DNA of 64,000 nucleotides, from contig NZ_JAMYDV010000010.1 in assembly GCF_024128855.1 (NCBI RefSeq), forward strand, positions 1 through 64,000, read 5' to 3'. Below are positions 8,842 through 17,066 of the stretch, in pieces. Each line of letters opens with the position of its first letter. The stretch's first letter is position 1. The stretch is from Rhodovulum tesquicola (GTDB lineage: Bacteria; Pseudomonadota; Alphaproteobacteria; Rhodobacterales; Rhodobacteraceae). A model generated the notes under the pieces. It had not been told where the DNA came from. It saw only the letters and a list, made by a program, of their open reading frames with translations, and ran no database searches. A program made the position numbers and the translations under genes.

Positions 8842-9537
8842 TCAGACGCCCAGATAGCGTTTCAGAACCTCGGGCCGGGCGCGCAGATCGGCGGCGTCCA
8901 CCGTCTCGCGGCTTTGGCCGTTCTCGACGAACACCACCCGGTCGGCGGCCGACAGGACCGCGTCAAGCCGTTGTTCGACCAGCAGGATCGCCACGCCCTC
9001 GGATTTCAGCCGGACCACCACCTGCCTTATCGCCTCGATCATCGAGGGTTGCAGCCCCTCGGTCGGCTCGTCCAGCAACAGCACCCGCGGCTCAAGGCAC
9101 AGCGCGCGGGCGGTCGCCAGCATCTGCTGCTCGCCCCCCGACAGGGTTTCGGCGCGCTGGCCCATCCGGTCGGCCAGCCGCGGGAACAGATCCAGCACCC
9201 GGGCCAGCACATGGCGCGGGCTGTTCCGCGTCATCAGACCGATTTCCAGGTTCTGCGCGACCGTCAGCTCGGCAAACAGCCGCCGCCCCTGCGGGATATA
9301 GCCGATCCCGCGCCGGGGCACCTCATGGGCGGGCAACCGGCCGATATCCTCGCCCTCCAGCGTGATCCGGCCCGCGCTCAGCGGCAAGAGCCCCATGATC
9401 GCCTTCATCGTCGTGGTCTTGCCCGCGCCGTTGCGGCCCAGCAGGCAGGTGATCTCGCCCGGCCGCACGGCCAGCGACAGCCCGCGCAGCACCTGCACCG
9501 GGCCATAGCCCGCGTCGATGCCGGTCACCTCAAGCAT
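8842..9537 (-). CDS. livF: ABC transporter ATPase, branched-chain amino acid type (LivF)
   Basis: 231-residue cytoplasmic ATPase. Seen: Walker A GRNGAGKTT, Q-loop region IPQGRRLFAELTV, signature LSGGEQQM, Walker B LLLDEPTEGL and the switch His region (LLVEQ, with Gln as is usual in LivF proteins). Start placed at 9537 (MLEVTGID) because it matches the family N-terminus; a longer frame to 9582 lies wholly inside livG. It overlaps livG by 8 nt. It is the last gene of a five-gene importer operon. Confidence 0.93.
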   Translation of the reverse strand: MLEVTGIDAGYGPVQVLRGLSLAVRPGEITCLLGRNGAGKTTTMKAIMGLLPLSAGRITLEGEDIGRLPAHEVPRRGIGYIPQGRRLFAELTVAQNLEIGLMTRNSPRHVLARVLDLFPRLADRMGQRAETLSGGEQQMLATARALCLEPRVLLLDEPTEGLQPSMIEAIRQVVVRLKSEGVAILLVEQRLDAVLSAADRVVFVENGQSRETVDAADLRARPEVLKRYLGV

Positions 9538-10255
9538 CCGCGCCGGTCCCCAGATAGGCCGCCTGCACCGCGGCCGAGCCATGGATCTCGGCCGGGCTGC
9601 CCTCGGCCAGCACCTCGCCGAAATCCAGAACCGTGATCCGGTCGGCCAGCGCCATGACCACGCCCATGTTGTGCTCGATCAGCAGGACCGTCGCCTCGGC
9701 CGCGACATCGCGGATCAGCCGCCTGAACGCCGCGATCTCGCCCTCGGCCAGCCCCTGCGTCGGCTCGTCCAGGATCAGCAGGCGCGGCGCCTGCGCCAGC
9801 CCCATCGCCAGTTCCACAAGCCGCTGGTGGCCATAGCTCAGATCGCCCGCCAGCGCATCGCCATGGCCCGCAAGCCCCACCCGTTCCAGCACCGCAGCCG
9901 TCTCGCGCGCCACCGCGGCCCGGTCGCCGCCCAGCCTGCGCCGCGCGGCCAGCGCCACGTTCTCGGCCACGTCGAGCCGCGCGAAGACCGAGGTGATCTG
10001 GAACGTGTAGGCCATGCCCAGCCGCACCCGCGCATGCGCCGGCAGCCGGGTGATGTCGCGCCCCTCGAAATGGATGGTCCCCGATGTGGGCGCCACCCGT
10101 CCGATCAGCATCGACACGAAGGTGGTCTTGCCCGCCCCGTTCGGCCCGATCAGCGCCCGGATCTCGCCCGGTTCCAGGTCGAAATCGACCTCATGCACCG
10201 CGCGCAGCCCGGCAAAGGATTTCGACAGCGCCCGCGTGGACAGAAGCGCGCTCAT
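9530..10255 (-). CDS. livG: ABC transporter ATPase, branched-chain amino acid type (LivG)
   Basis: 241-residue ATPase paired with LivF. Seen: Walker A GPNGAGKTT, LSYGHQRLVELAMGL as the family-type signature, Walker B LLILDEPTQGLAEGE and the switch His in LLIEHNMGVVM. Compared with many LivG proteins it lacks a long insert, and its sequence is close to the urea/short-chain-amide type as well as to the amino-acid type. The ATG overlaps the end of livM by 4 nt. Confidence 0.92.
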   Translation of the reverse strand: MSALLSTRALSKSFAGLRAVHEVDFDLEPGEIRALIGPNGAGKTTFVSMLIGRVAPTSGTIHFEGRDITRLPAHARVRLGMAYTFQITSVFARLDVAENVALAARRRLGGDRAAVARETAAVLERVGLAGHGDALAGDLSYGHQRLVELAMGLAQAPRLLILDEPTQGLAEGEIAAFRRLIRDVAAEATVLLIEHNMGVVMALADRITVLDFGEVLAEGSPAEIHGSAAVQAAYLGTGADA

Positions 10256-11190
10256 GGCAGCCACCGCAGCCAGCGCCGCCGCACCTCGCCCACCAGCCCC
10301 TGCGGCGCGAACAGCGTCAACAGCACCAGCGCCACGCCCGCGACCAGCATGTAGGCCGGTGTCAGCCCCGACGAGATGTCGATCAGGTAGAACATGAACA
10401 GCACGCCGAAGAACGGCCCGATCACCGTGCCCGCGCCGCCTAGCAGCACCCACAGAAGCGGGAATATCGAGAAATGCACCTCGGCGAAACTGGCGCCGAC
10501 ATAGCCGAACATCAGCCCGTAGGCCGCCCCCGCCGCCCCCGAGAACATCCCCGACAGCACCACCGCCGCCAGCTTGTGGCGGAAGATGTCATAGCCCAGC
10601 AATTCGGCCCGCTCGGGGTTCTCGCGGATCGCGACCAGCACCCGGCCAAAGGGCCGCCGCACCAGCCACAGCGCCGCGGACAGGCACAGCGCGAACAGCC
10701 CCAGCGCCAGCAGGTAGCGGATATCCGGATCGGTCAGGTCCAGCCCGAAAAGCACCCGGTCCGCCCCGGCCAGCACCAGCCCCTCGTCGCCCCGCGTCCA
10801 GCGCGCGGCCAGCAGGATCGCCAGATAGAAGGCCTGCGAAAACATCAGCGTCACGATCATGAAGGCCACGCCCACCGTCCGCAACGCGAGCAGGCCGACC
10901 ACCAGCGCCAGCCCCCCGGCCGCCGCGATCCCGGCCAGAAAGGCCAGTTCCGCCCCCAGCCCCAGATGGTAGAGCGGCATCCCCATCCCGTACATTCCGG
11001 CTGCAAAGAACATCGCATGCCCAAGGCTCAGAAGCCCGGTATAGCCGAACAGCAGGTTGTAGCCGATCGCATAGCAGGCCAGCACCATGACCCGCGCCAG
11101 ATTGCCATGGTGATAGACCGGCAGCACGAAATGCAGCGCCAGCAACAGCGCGAGCAACCCGCCATGCAGCGCGAGGATCCGGGCATTCAT
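10252..11190 (-). CDS. livM: ABC transporter permease, LivM type
   Basis: 312-residue inner-membrane permease with about eight to ten hydrophobic segments. Family motifs include YNLLFGYTGLLSLGHAMFFAAGMY near residue 45 and IRENPERAELLGYDIFRHKL near 195, followed by GAAGAAYGLMFGYVGA. Start at 11190 was selected over longer frames because upstream residues are non-membrane shadow of livH. It overlaps livH by 4 nt and livG by 4 nt. Confidence 0.92.
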   Translation of the reverse strand: MNARILALHGGLLALLLALHFVLPVYHHGNLARVMVLACYAIGYNLLFGYTGLLSLGHAMFFAAGMYGMGMPLYHLGLGAELAFLAGIAAAGGLALVVGLLALRTVGVAFMIVTLMFSQAFYLAILLAARWTRGDEGLVLAGADRVLFGLDLTDPDIRYLLALGLFALCLSAALWLVRRPFGRVLVAIRENPERAELLGYDIFRHKLAAVVLSGMFSGAAGAAYGLMFGYVGASFAEVHFSIFPLLWVLLGGAGTVIGPFFGVLFMFYLIDISSGLTPAYMLVAGVALVLLTLFAPQGLVGEVRRRWLRWLP

Positions 11191-12110
11191 CGCGCGGGCT
11201 TTCCCATCAGCCCCTGCGGGCGGAACACCAGCACCAGGGCCACCAGAAGCGTCGCGACGATCTTGGCCAGCGTCGGCGAGAAGAACACCGACAGGATGCC
11301 ATCCGACAGCCCGATCAGCAGCGCCGCGATCAGCGTGCCGGGCAGGCTGCCCAGCCCCCCGATGATAACCACGATGAAGGACAGCAGCAGCGCATCGCCC
11401 CCCATCAGGTAATGCGCCTGCTGGATCGGCACGATCAGCACGCCCGCCAGCGCCGCCAGCCCCGCCCCCAGCCCGAAGACCAACGCATAGACCCGCTCCA
11501 CCGGGATGCCGAAGGCCTGCGCCGTCTCGCGATCCAGTTGCGTGGCGCGCATCACCAGCCCGATCCGCGTGCGCGTCATCAGGATCCACAGCAAGGCCAG
11601 AACCACGACCGCCGCTCCGATCACGAACAGCTTGTAAGAGGTGATCGACAGCCCCCAGGGCCAGTAAAGCGACGGGCCGCCCGCGCCCCACTCGACCCAG
11701 GGCAGCGCGATGCGCTGGTTGAAGGGGGCCGCCACCGGCCGCGCATCCGGGCCATAGCCCATCAGCGTCACCTGCTGAAGTATGTAGAGAATCCCGATGG
11801 TCGCGACGATGGTCCGCTCGGGGTCATAGCCCACCCGTTTCAGCACCGTGACATCGGCCGCCACCGCCAGCGCGCCCACGATCAGCGGCACCGCGACCAG
11901 CGCCGCGACGAAGCCCAGGGCGCCCCCGCCCGCCATGCCCGCGACGACAAAGGCCAGCACCGCGCCCAGCATGTAGAATTCGCCATGCGCGACATTGACC
12001 ACCCGCATCACCCCGAAGACAAGGCTCAGCCCCGCGGCCATCAGCGCCAGCACCGCGGCCGTCACCGCGCCTTCCAGCGCTGCCAGCATCAGGTAGGGAC
12101 CGAACTCCAT
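11187..12110 (-). CDS. livH: ABC transporter permease, LivH type
   Basis: 307-residue inner-membrane permease. Family motifs: LSLVFGVMRVVNVAHGEFYMLGA near the N-terminus, MRATQLDRETAQAFGIPVERVYALVFGLGAGLAALAG in the cytoplasmic loop, and GGLGSLPGTLIAALLIGL near the C-terminus. It partners LivM. It starts 36 nt after the binding-protein gene. Confidence 0.93.
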   Translation of the reverse strand: MEFGPYLMLAALEGAVTAAVLALMAAGLSLVFGVMRVVNVAHGEFYMLGAVLAFVVAGMAGGGALGFVAALVAVPLIVGALAVAADVTVLKRVGYDPERTIVATIGILYILQQVTLMGYGPDARPVAAPFNQRIALPWVEWGAGGPSLYWPWGLSITSYKLFVIGAAVVVLALLWILMTRTRIGLVMRATQLDRETAQAFGIPVERVYALVFGLGAGLAALAGVLIVPIQQAHYLMGGDALLLSFIVVIIGGLGSLPGTLIAALLIGLSDGILSVFFSPTLAKIVATLLVALVLVFRPQGLMGKPAR

Positions 12111-12146
12111 GCGGTCGCGTTCTCCTGTCGGGGGGACGGGCGGCGC

Positions 12147-13451
12147 TCAGAACGGGCGCGTGGTGTAGTCCACCTCGTCGGGATAGAAGGTCTCCTCCAG
12201 CGGCACGGTGCGCACCACGTCCAGACGCCCGTTTTCCAGCCTGGAGACATGCTGCTGGCCGAACACCTGATGCGTCCGCCCGTTGAACAGCTTGGCGCCC
12301 TGCGGATGCTCGTTCGATTCCGGCATGTCGGTCATCGCCTCGACCGCCTCGACCAGTTTCTGGCGATCCTGCGGCCCGGCATAGCCCGCCGCCTCCATCC
12401 CGCGCTTGATGACGTGAAGCGTCTCCCAGCAGCCGAACATGTGGGCATAGGTCGACACGTCGCGCGGGTCGCGCACCGAGGCGCCGTTCTCGTCGATGCC
12501 GACTTCGGCGCGGAAATGGCGGTCGAACCCGGTCTGGTCGGGCTGGATGTAACGCGGCATGCCCTCCCAGAAATAGCTGCCTTCCAGGAATTCGAGCCCG
12601 GGGCTGCGCAGGTCCACCGCCTCCAGGCTGTCGATGAAGCCGAAGATCGCCGGGCGCGAGGGGCCGAAGAACTCGCCCATCTCCTTGACGAAGGTCAGCA
12701 CCGCGGGGCCGACCATGACGTGATAGATCACCTCGGTCTCGCGCGGGATGCGGGGGAAATACCTGGTGAACGAGGTCTCGGTGGGCGGGATCGCCAGCTT
12801 GGCAATCACCTCGCCGCCCTGCGCCGCGATCGCCTCGGAGAAGAAGTCGCGATGGTCATGGCCGAAGGCGTAATCGGGAAAGATCATCGTGACCTTCCTG
12901 CCCAGCGTCTCGGCCACGAAGGGCGCCATGGCCAGAACCTGGCTCTTCACATCCGTGATGCCGGGCTGCAAGGTCCAGCGGTTCAGCATTCCGCTGGCGA
13001 CGTGATGGCCCTCGGAGACCACGAAATAGGGCAGCTTCAACTCGCCCGCCCGCGGGGCGGATCCGATCACCACATGGCTGAACAGCGTGCCGAAGGCCAC
13101 GTCCACCCGATGCTGGTTGGCGAATTTCTCGACCACCTCGGCGCCGCGCCGCGGGTCGGTGCCGTCATCCTCGGTCACGATTTCCAGCGGCCTGCCATTG
13201 ATGCCGCCCGCCGCGTTGATCACCCGCGCCGCGGCCTGCGTGGTGCGGTCATACCAGCGCCCATAGGCCGCCCCGATGCCGGTCGCATGCATCTGGAACC
13301 CCACGCGGATCGGCGCGGCGCTCTGGGCATGGGTGTAGCGCGCCCAGAGCGGCAGCGCGGCAGCGGCGGTCCCCGCCCCGGCCAGCGTCTTCAGCGCGGC
13401 GCGGCGGGGGGGATCGGCGGGCGTGGCGCCCGGTTTGGTCGGATCTGACAT
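12147..13451 (-). CDS. Periplasmic substrate-binding protein of the liv-type importer
   Basis: 434-residue type I periplasmic binding protein. The N-terminus has a twin-arginine-like export signal (PPRRAALKTLAGAGTAAAALP, about residues 14-35). The mature part carries family features such as VINAAGGINGRPLEIVTEDDGTDPRRGAE and MIFPDYAFGHDHRDFF. Start at 13451 is chosen because the signal follows directly and GGGGGA lies about 10 nt upstream. It is the first gene of the importer operon. The ligand is unknown: amino acids, amides or aromatic acids are all possible for this family. Confidence 0.88.
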   Translation of the reverse strand: MSDPTKPGATPADPPRRAALKTLAGAGTAAAALPLWARYTHAQSAAPIRVGFQMHATGIGAAYGRWYDRTTQAAARVINAAGGINGRPLEIVTEDDGTDPRRGAEVVEKFANQHRVDVAFGTLFSHVVIGSAPRAGELKLPYFVVSEGHHVASGMLNRWTLQPGITDVKSQVLAMAPFVAETLGRKVTMIFPDYAFGHDHRDFFSEAIAAQGGEVIAKLAIPPTETSFTRYFPRIPRETEVIYHVMVGPAVLTFVKEMGEFFGPSRPAIFGFIDSLEAVDLRSPGLEFLEGSYFWEGMPRYIQPDQTGFDRHFRAEVGIDENGASVRDPRDVSTYAHMFGCWETLHVIKRGMEAAGYAGPQDRQKLVEAVEAMTDMPESNEHPQGAKLFNGRTHQVFGQQHVSRLENGRLDVVRTVPLEETFYPDEVDYTTRPF

Positions 13452-13700
13452 GGCTTCATCCCCCGGCAAGGAACGGCGTTGTGGCGTCTTGCGCGCCAGT
13501 CTGTCGGGCTGCGCGGGCTTTGTCCATGTCTGACGGTCCCGCGGCGCCGCAGAGCCCGCCGGAACAGGGGCCTGCCCGCCCTGCCCCGACACAAGCGCGG
13601 CCCGGCGAATCGATGACGCCCGGCGACATGGAAATCAGGTTGCGCGCCTGCGGCGCATTGCATTGTCTCGCCAGCGGCTTGCGCCGCTTGCTCGGATCTG

Positions 13701-13733
13701 CCTCCGGCGGGGATATTTGGGGCCAGAAGAAGG
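13701..13733. repeat. Dispersed 3'-end element, copy 1
   Basis: CCTCCGGCGGGG followed by ATATTT and GGCCAGAAGAAGG. A related sequence occurs at 51300-51330 in the opposite orientation. Relative to the gene that ends next to each copy (13746 on minus, 51269 on plus), both are in the same sense, just downstream of a stop codon. I recall similar sequences being common after genes in Rhodobacteraceae. The region 13452-13745 holds no other feature I can support. Confidence 0.5.
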
Positions 13734-13745
13734 ACGCAGGCCCGC

Positions 13746-13934
13746 CTATTGGGGCCGACAGTCGCAGCCGGTCGGCAGGCCCTTCTCGTCGAGCTCGGGC
13801 GAGCAGCATTGCTGCCCTTCCTGTGTCGTGCAGCAATAGATCTCGCGCCCGGCCACGCCTTGCCCGGGCCAGGGGCAGGGCGCGGCCGGGGCCGGTATGG
13901 CCAGCGTCGCCAGCATCGTCAGAAATGTCATCAT
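13746..13934 (-). CDS. Small secreted Cys-rich protein
   Basis: 62-residue protein with a short hydrophobic export signal (about residues 1-18, MMTFLTMLATLAIPAPAAP) and five Cys residues in the last 30 positions (YCC, QQCC and GCDC clusters, one of them shared with the start of the mature part). A good ribosome site, GGGAGC, lies 9 nt before the ATG. It is the last gene of the exported protease operon, 37 nt after the preceding gene. I do not recognise the family; a disulfide-bonded or metal-binding peptide is likely. Confidence 0.65.
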   Translation of the reverse strand: MMTFLTMLATLAIPAPAAPCPWPGQGVAGREIYCCTTQEGQQCCSPELDEKGLPTGCDCRPQ

Positions 13935-13971
13935 CCGCCTTGCTCCCTTGCCCTGGCCCCGCGCAGGGGCG

Positions 13972-15381
13972 TCATTCCGCCGCGAAGCGCGGAAAGACCC
14001 CCCGGATCACCGCGCGCAGCCTGTCCGGATCCGCGTCTGGCGCGCGCTCTGCCGTTGCGGCCAGATAGGCCTTGACCGCCTCCAGCGTCCGCGGCCCGGC
14101 GATGCCATCGACCCGGCCCGCATCGAAGCCCGCGGCGTTCAGTTCCTCCTGCAGCAGGCGCACGGAATGGAACCCGGCGGGCAGCCCCGCCCCTTCGGGC
14201 AGCGCGGCGGGCGCGCGCAGCACCGTCAGCACCCGTTCCGCGCCGAACCGGTTCTCGCCGGTCACGAGCGCGGCATAGCCGCCATCGGGGCTGATCTCGA
14301 TGCCCTGCACGGGGGCGGCAAGCTCGATCCCCCCCCGTGCGCGCAGCCGCCCATCGTCATCCACCCCGAAGCGCAGCACCCGGCGCATCGACGTGCCGGA
14401 GACGAGGATCTCGGCCCCGTCGCCGCTGGCGGCCAGCAGGCCGAAGGCGCCGGTCCGCCCCTCGGCGGCCGCGCCGTCCAGCGCATCGAGGCCGATCTCG
14501 GAGGAAAGCGCGCGCGAGATAAGCACCTCGCCTGCGGCAATGATGATCTCGAAGAAATAGAGCCGCCCGATATTGGGATCGAGCGCCAGAACCCCGCGCC
14601 AGGGCGGTCCCCCCTCTTTGGCGGGGGGGCGCTCGATCAGCGCGTGACGCACCGAGAAGAAGGTCGTGACCGGGGTTTTCTGGGCATAGATGTTGGCGAC
14701 GCGGAAGCATTCGACATGACCGGGCTTTTCCTCCGGCCCGGCCAGTCGGCCGAATTCCAGCGCCGCCCCCTCGATGGTCGAGGACACATAATATATCTGG
14801 CCCTCATCCTCCAAGATCGACAATTGCGCGGAGGCCCCGCAGCGCAGATCGAAGGTTCGCCGTTCCGTGCCGGGCGCGACATCGGAGAAATCGTCCGGCA
14901 CGGACAGGATCGAGAAGGCCACCGGACTGCCGAAATGGGCCATCCCCGAGGCATCGAAGGCGACCGACGAGAACTGGCTGATCCCGGCGGCGTTGTCGGC
15001 CACCTGGTAGAGCCGGAACCAGTCCTCGATGCCTTCCCCCGGCGCGATCGGAAAGGCCAGGATGCTGCCGCCCAGCAGCATCAGGCTTTCGCGGTTCCAG
15101 CGCTGGCCGGCCACGAACAGGTTGCCCGCCGGGCTGATCGCCAGGTCCGAGGCCAGCGTGTCCAGTTCGAGGCTGGCGCGCAGTTCGAGCGGGAACAGCG
15201 ACCAGTGCATCAGCCGCCCGTCGGCGATGGCGAAGAGCCCGGCATGGGCCGGATCGAAGGCCATGCTTTCGACATTGCGCAGCGAAAGGACCGCATCGGC
15301 CTCGGCCCGAACGTCCCGGGCGGCAGCGGGGGCAGCCAGCACGAGCGCCAGTGCAAGCGTTATGAGGGATCGGAATGGCAT
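13972..15381 (-). CDS. Exported protein, propeller-like with C-terminal peptidoglycan-binding-like domain
   Basis: 469-residue protein with a Sec signal peptide (about 1-21, ending APAAA-R). Residues about 30-400 contain repeated short strands of the type FDPAHAGLFAIADGRLMHWS and ISPAGNLFVAGQ, typical of a beta-propeller. The C-terminus (about 408-445) reads VRLLQEELNAAGFDAGRVDGIAGPRTLEAV, a peptidoglycan-binding type 1 motif. It starts 22 nt inside the end of the upstream protease gene, so it is co-translated. It is probably periplasmic or wall-associated and may act as a substrate or partner of the two proteases. Confidence 0.75.
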   Translation of the reverse strand: MPFRSLITLALALVLAAPAAARDVRAEADAVLSLRNVESMAFDPAHAGLFAIADGRLMHWSLFPLELRASLELDTLASDLAISPAGNLFVAGQRWNRESLMLLGGSILAFPIAPGEGIEDWFRLYQVADNAAGISQFSSVAFDASGMAHFGSPVAFSILSVPDDFSDVAPGTERRTFDLRCGASAQLSILEDEGQIYYVSSTIEGAALEFGRLAGPEEKPGHVECFRVANIYAQKTPVTTFFSVRHALIERPPAKEGGPPWRGVLALDPNIGRLYFFEIIIAAGEVLISRALSSEIGLDALDGAAAEGRTGAFGLLAASGDGAEILVSGTSMRRVLRFGVDDDGRLRARGGIELAAPVQGIEISPDGGYAALVTGENRFGAERVLTVLRAPAALPEGAGLPAGFHSVRLLQEELNAAGFDAGRVDGIAGPRTLEAVKAYLAATAERAPDADPDRLRAVIRGVFPRFAAE

Positions 15382-17066
15382 GTCTCGTTCTGGTCCAGCC
15401 TAGGGGTCTCGGAACTCAGAAGGTCGCTCATCTGCCGCGCCGGGTCGAGGGGCAGCATGCCGCCGCCGGTGGCGCCGTTCCCGGCGCTGTAGACCTTGCA
15501 GGGCAGGATAACGGGGCTGTCATAGCCCTCCTCCTCGTCGATGGTGGCGTCGATGATGGCGCGCAGCACGATTTCCGGGGCCGTGCCGGCGGTGCCGGAC
15601 GCCTCGCGGACCACCTGAAGGTAATACCACCCGTTCCAGGGTTCCAGCCCGCCCGCCGCATGCCGCGCCTCGGCGGCGAAGTAATGCTGCTGCACGAAAT
15701 TCTCGGCATAGGGATACTGGTACTGCCCGCTCGGCGCGAGCAGCGGCGCGCCCTCGCCGCCCGGCGCGGGGCCGCGGCCCGACAAGCCGGCATGGTCGAT
15801 CGACTGGCAGGTGCGCACGATCGCGGGATTGCTGCGGAACCGCTCGTCCAGCAGGGTGAAATAGCCCCGCACCGTGGGCATTTCCGACACGGTGACATCG
15901 GCCCCCGCCGCGGGCAGGAACAGCGGCGTCAGGCAGAAGCGCAGCGCGGGGCTGAAGACGGGCGCCGAGATCTGGCGTTCATAGGCCAGCGTCATCGTCA
16001 CCCAGCCGCCCTCGATGCGGCCGGAAAAGCGCCAGACCGGCTTGGCGAGGTCGTCATAGATCTCGTCCAGCGTGCGGCGGATCGGGCGGCCCTGCAACGC
16101 CTCGGCCACGGCCTGCTCGAAGGTCTGCTGGGCCTGGCGCTGGACGATGTCCTCGATCCGGCCCGCGAGGCTTTCGAAGGTCTTGTCGGCCACGGTCTTG
16201 GTGGTGTTGAAGGCCGCGCGCAGCTTCTGCATGTCCGCCGACAGAAGCCCGGTGCTTTTCTCGACCGCACCGGCGCGGGCCTCCAACGCCTCGGCGCGCG
16301 CGCCCATCGCGTCGATCCGCGCGCCGATCTCGGACCGGGCGGCGGCCAGATCCTCGGCCAGATCGTCGATCCGCGCCGCCAGTTCCGCAGGCCCCGGCAG
16401 GTCGGGATAGCAGCCCGCCACGTTCTCGCTCAGCCGGAAGGTCGCCGAGGTGATCGCCGCGATCGGGGTCATGCCGTAGTAGTCCGGCTCGCCGATCGCG
16501 CTGATCTCGACGCCCGAGACGATGCCGATCAGGCTGGTCTCGTCCTCGGCCAGGATCGGCCCGCCGCTCATCCCCTGCGCCAGCAGGCTGTCGGTCTCGA
16601 TCACGCCATCGGGCGTGGTCTCGGTGGTCGAGAGGATCCCCGCCCGGAACGAGGGGCGAAAGCTGCGCGTGCCGTTCGGAAAGCCGGCGGCGAAGATGCG
16701 CTTGCGGATCATCCGCTCGTCCAGCCGGCAATAGCGCAGGAAGGGATAGACCTGCGTCTCGGCGAATTTCAGCAGCGCCACGTCATATTCGCCCGGCACC
16801 CGTTCGGGTTGCAGCACCATGACCCGCGCATTGTTCGGATCGGCCACGCCCGGCAACCCGCGGCACTGGCTGCCCGCGGGCGCGACATGGCGGGCGGTCA
16901 GCACATGGCCCTCGGCGCTGACCAGCACGCCCGAACCGACGCGCTTGCGGCCCTCGGGATCGGTGCATTCGATATAGACGACCGTATCGGCCACCGGATC
17001 GGCGCGCAGCGCCCCGCCCGTTCCCACCACCGCCAGCGCCGCCAGAACCAGCCCCCGCCCGATCAT
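15360..17066 (-). CDS. Exported trypsin-like serine protease with coiled coil
   Basis: 568 residues. A signal peptide spans about 1-22. The trypsin-fold domain has a complete triad: His60 in LTARHVAP, Asp95 in EYDVALLK and Ser167 in GMSGGPIL. A long Ala/Glu-rich coiled coil follows at about 215-330 (RIDDLAEDLAAARSEIGARI), then a C-terminal domain of about 230 residues with several Cys, of unknown type. The start at 17066 overlaps the preceding protease gene by 4 nt. The coiled coil suggests an oligomer. Substrate unknown. Confidence 0.82.
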   Translation of the reverse strand: MIGRGLVLAALAVVGTGGALRADPVADTVVYIECTDPEGRKRVGSGVLVSAEGHVLTARHVAPAGSQCRGLPGVADPNNARVMVLQPERVPGEYDVALLKFAETQVYPFLRYCRLDERMIRKRIFAAGFPNGTRSFRPSFRAGILSTTETTPDGVIETDSLLAQGMSGGPILAEDETSLIGIVSGVEISAIGEPDYYGMTPIAAITSATFRLSENVAGCYPDLPGPAELAARIDDLAEDLAAARSEIGARIDAMGARAEALEARAGAVEKSTGLLSADMQKLRAAFNTTKTVADKTFESLAGRIEDIVQRQAQQTFEQAVAEALQGRPIRRTLDEIYDDLAKPVWRFSGRIEGGWVTMTLAYERQISAPVFSPALRFCLTPLFLPAAGADVTVSEMPTVRGYFTLLDERFRSNPAIVRTCQSIDHAGLSGRGPAPGGEGAPLLAPSGQYQYPYAENFVQQHYFAAEARHAAGGLEPWNGWYYLQVVREASGTAGTAPEIVLRAIIDATIDEEEGYDSPVILPCKVYSAGNGATGGGMLPLDPARQMSDLLSSETPRLDQNETCHSDPS

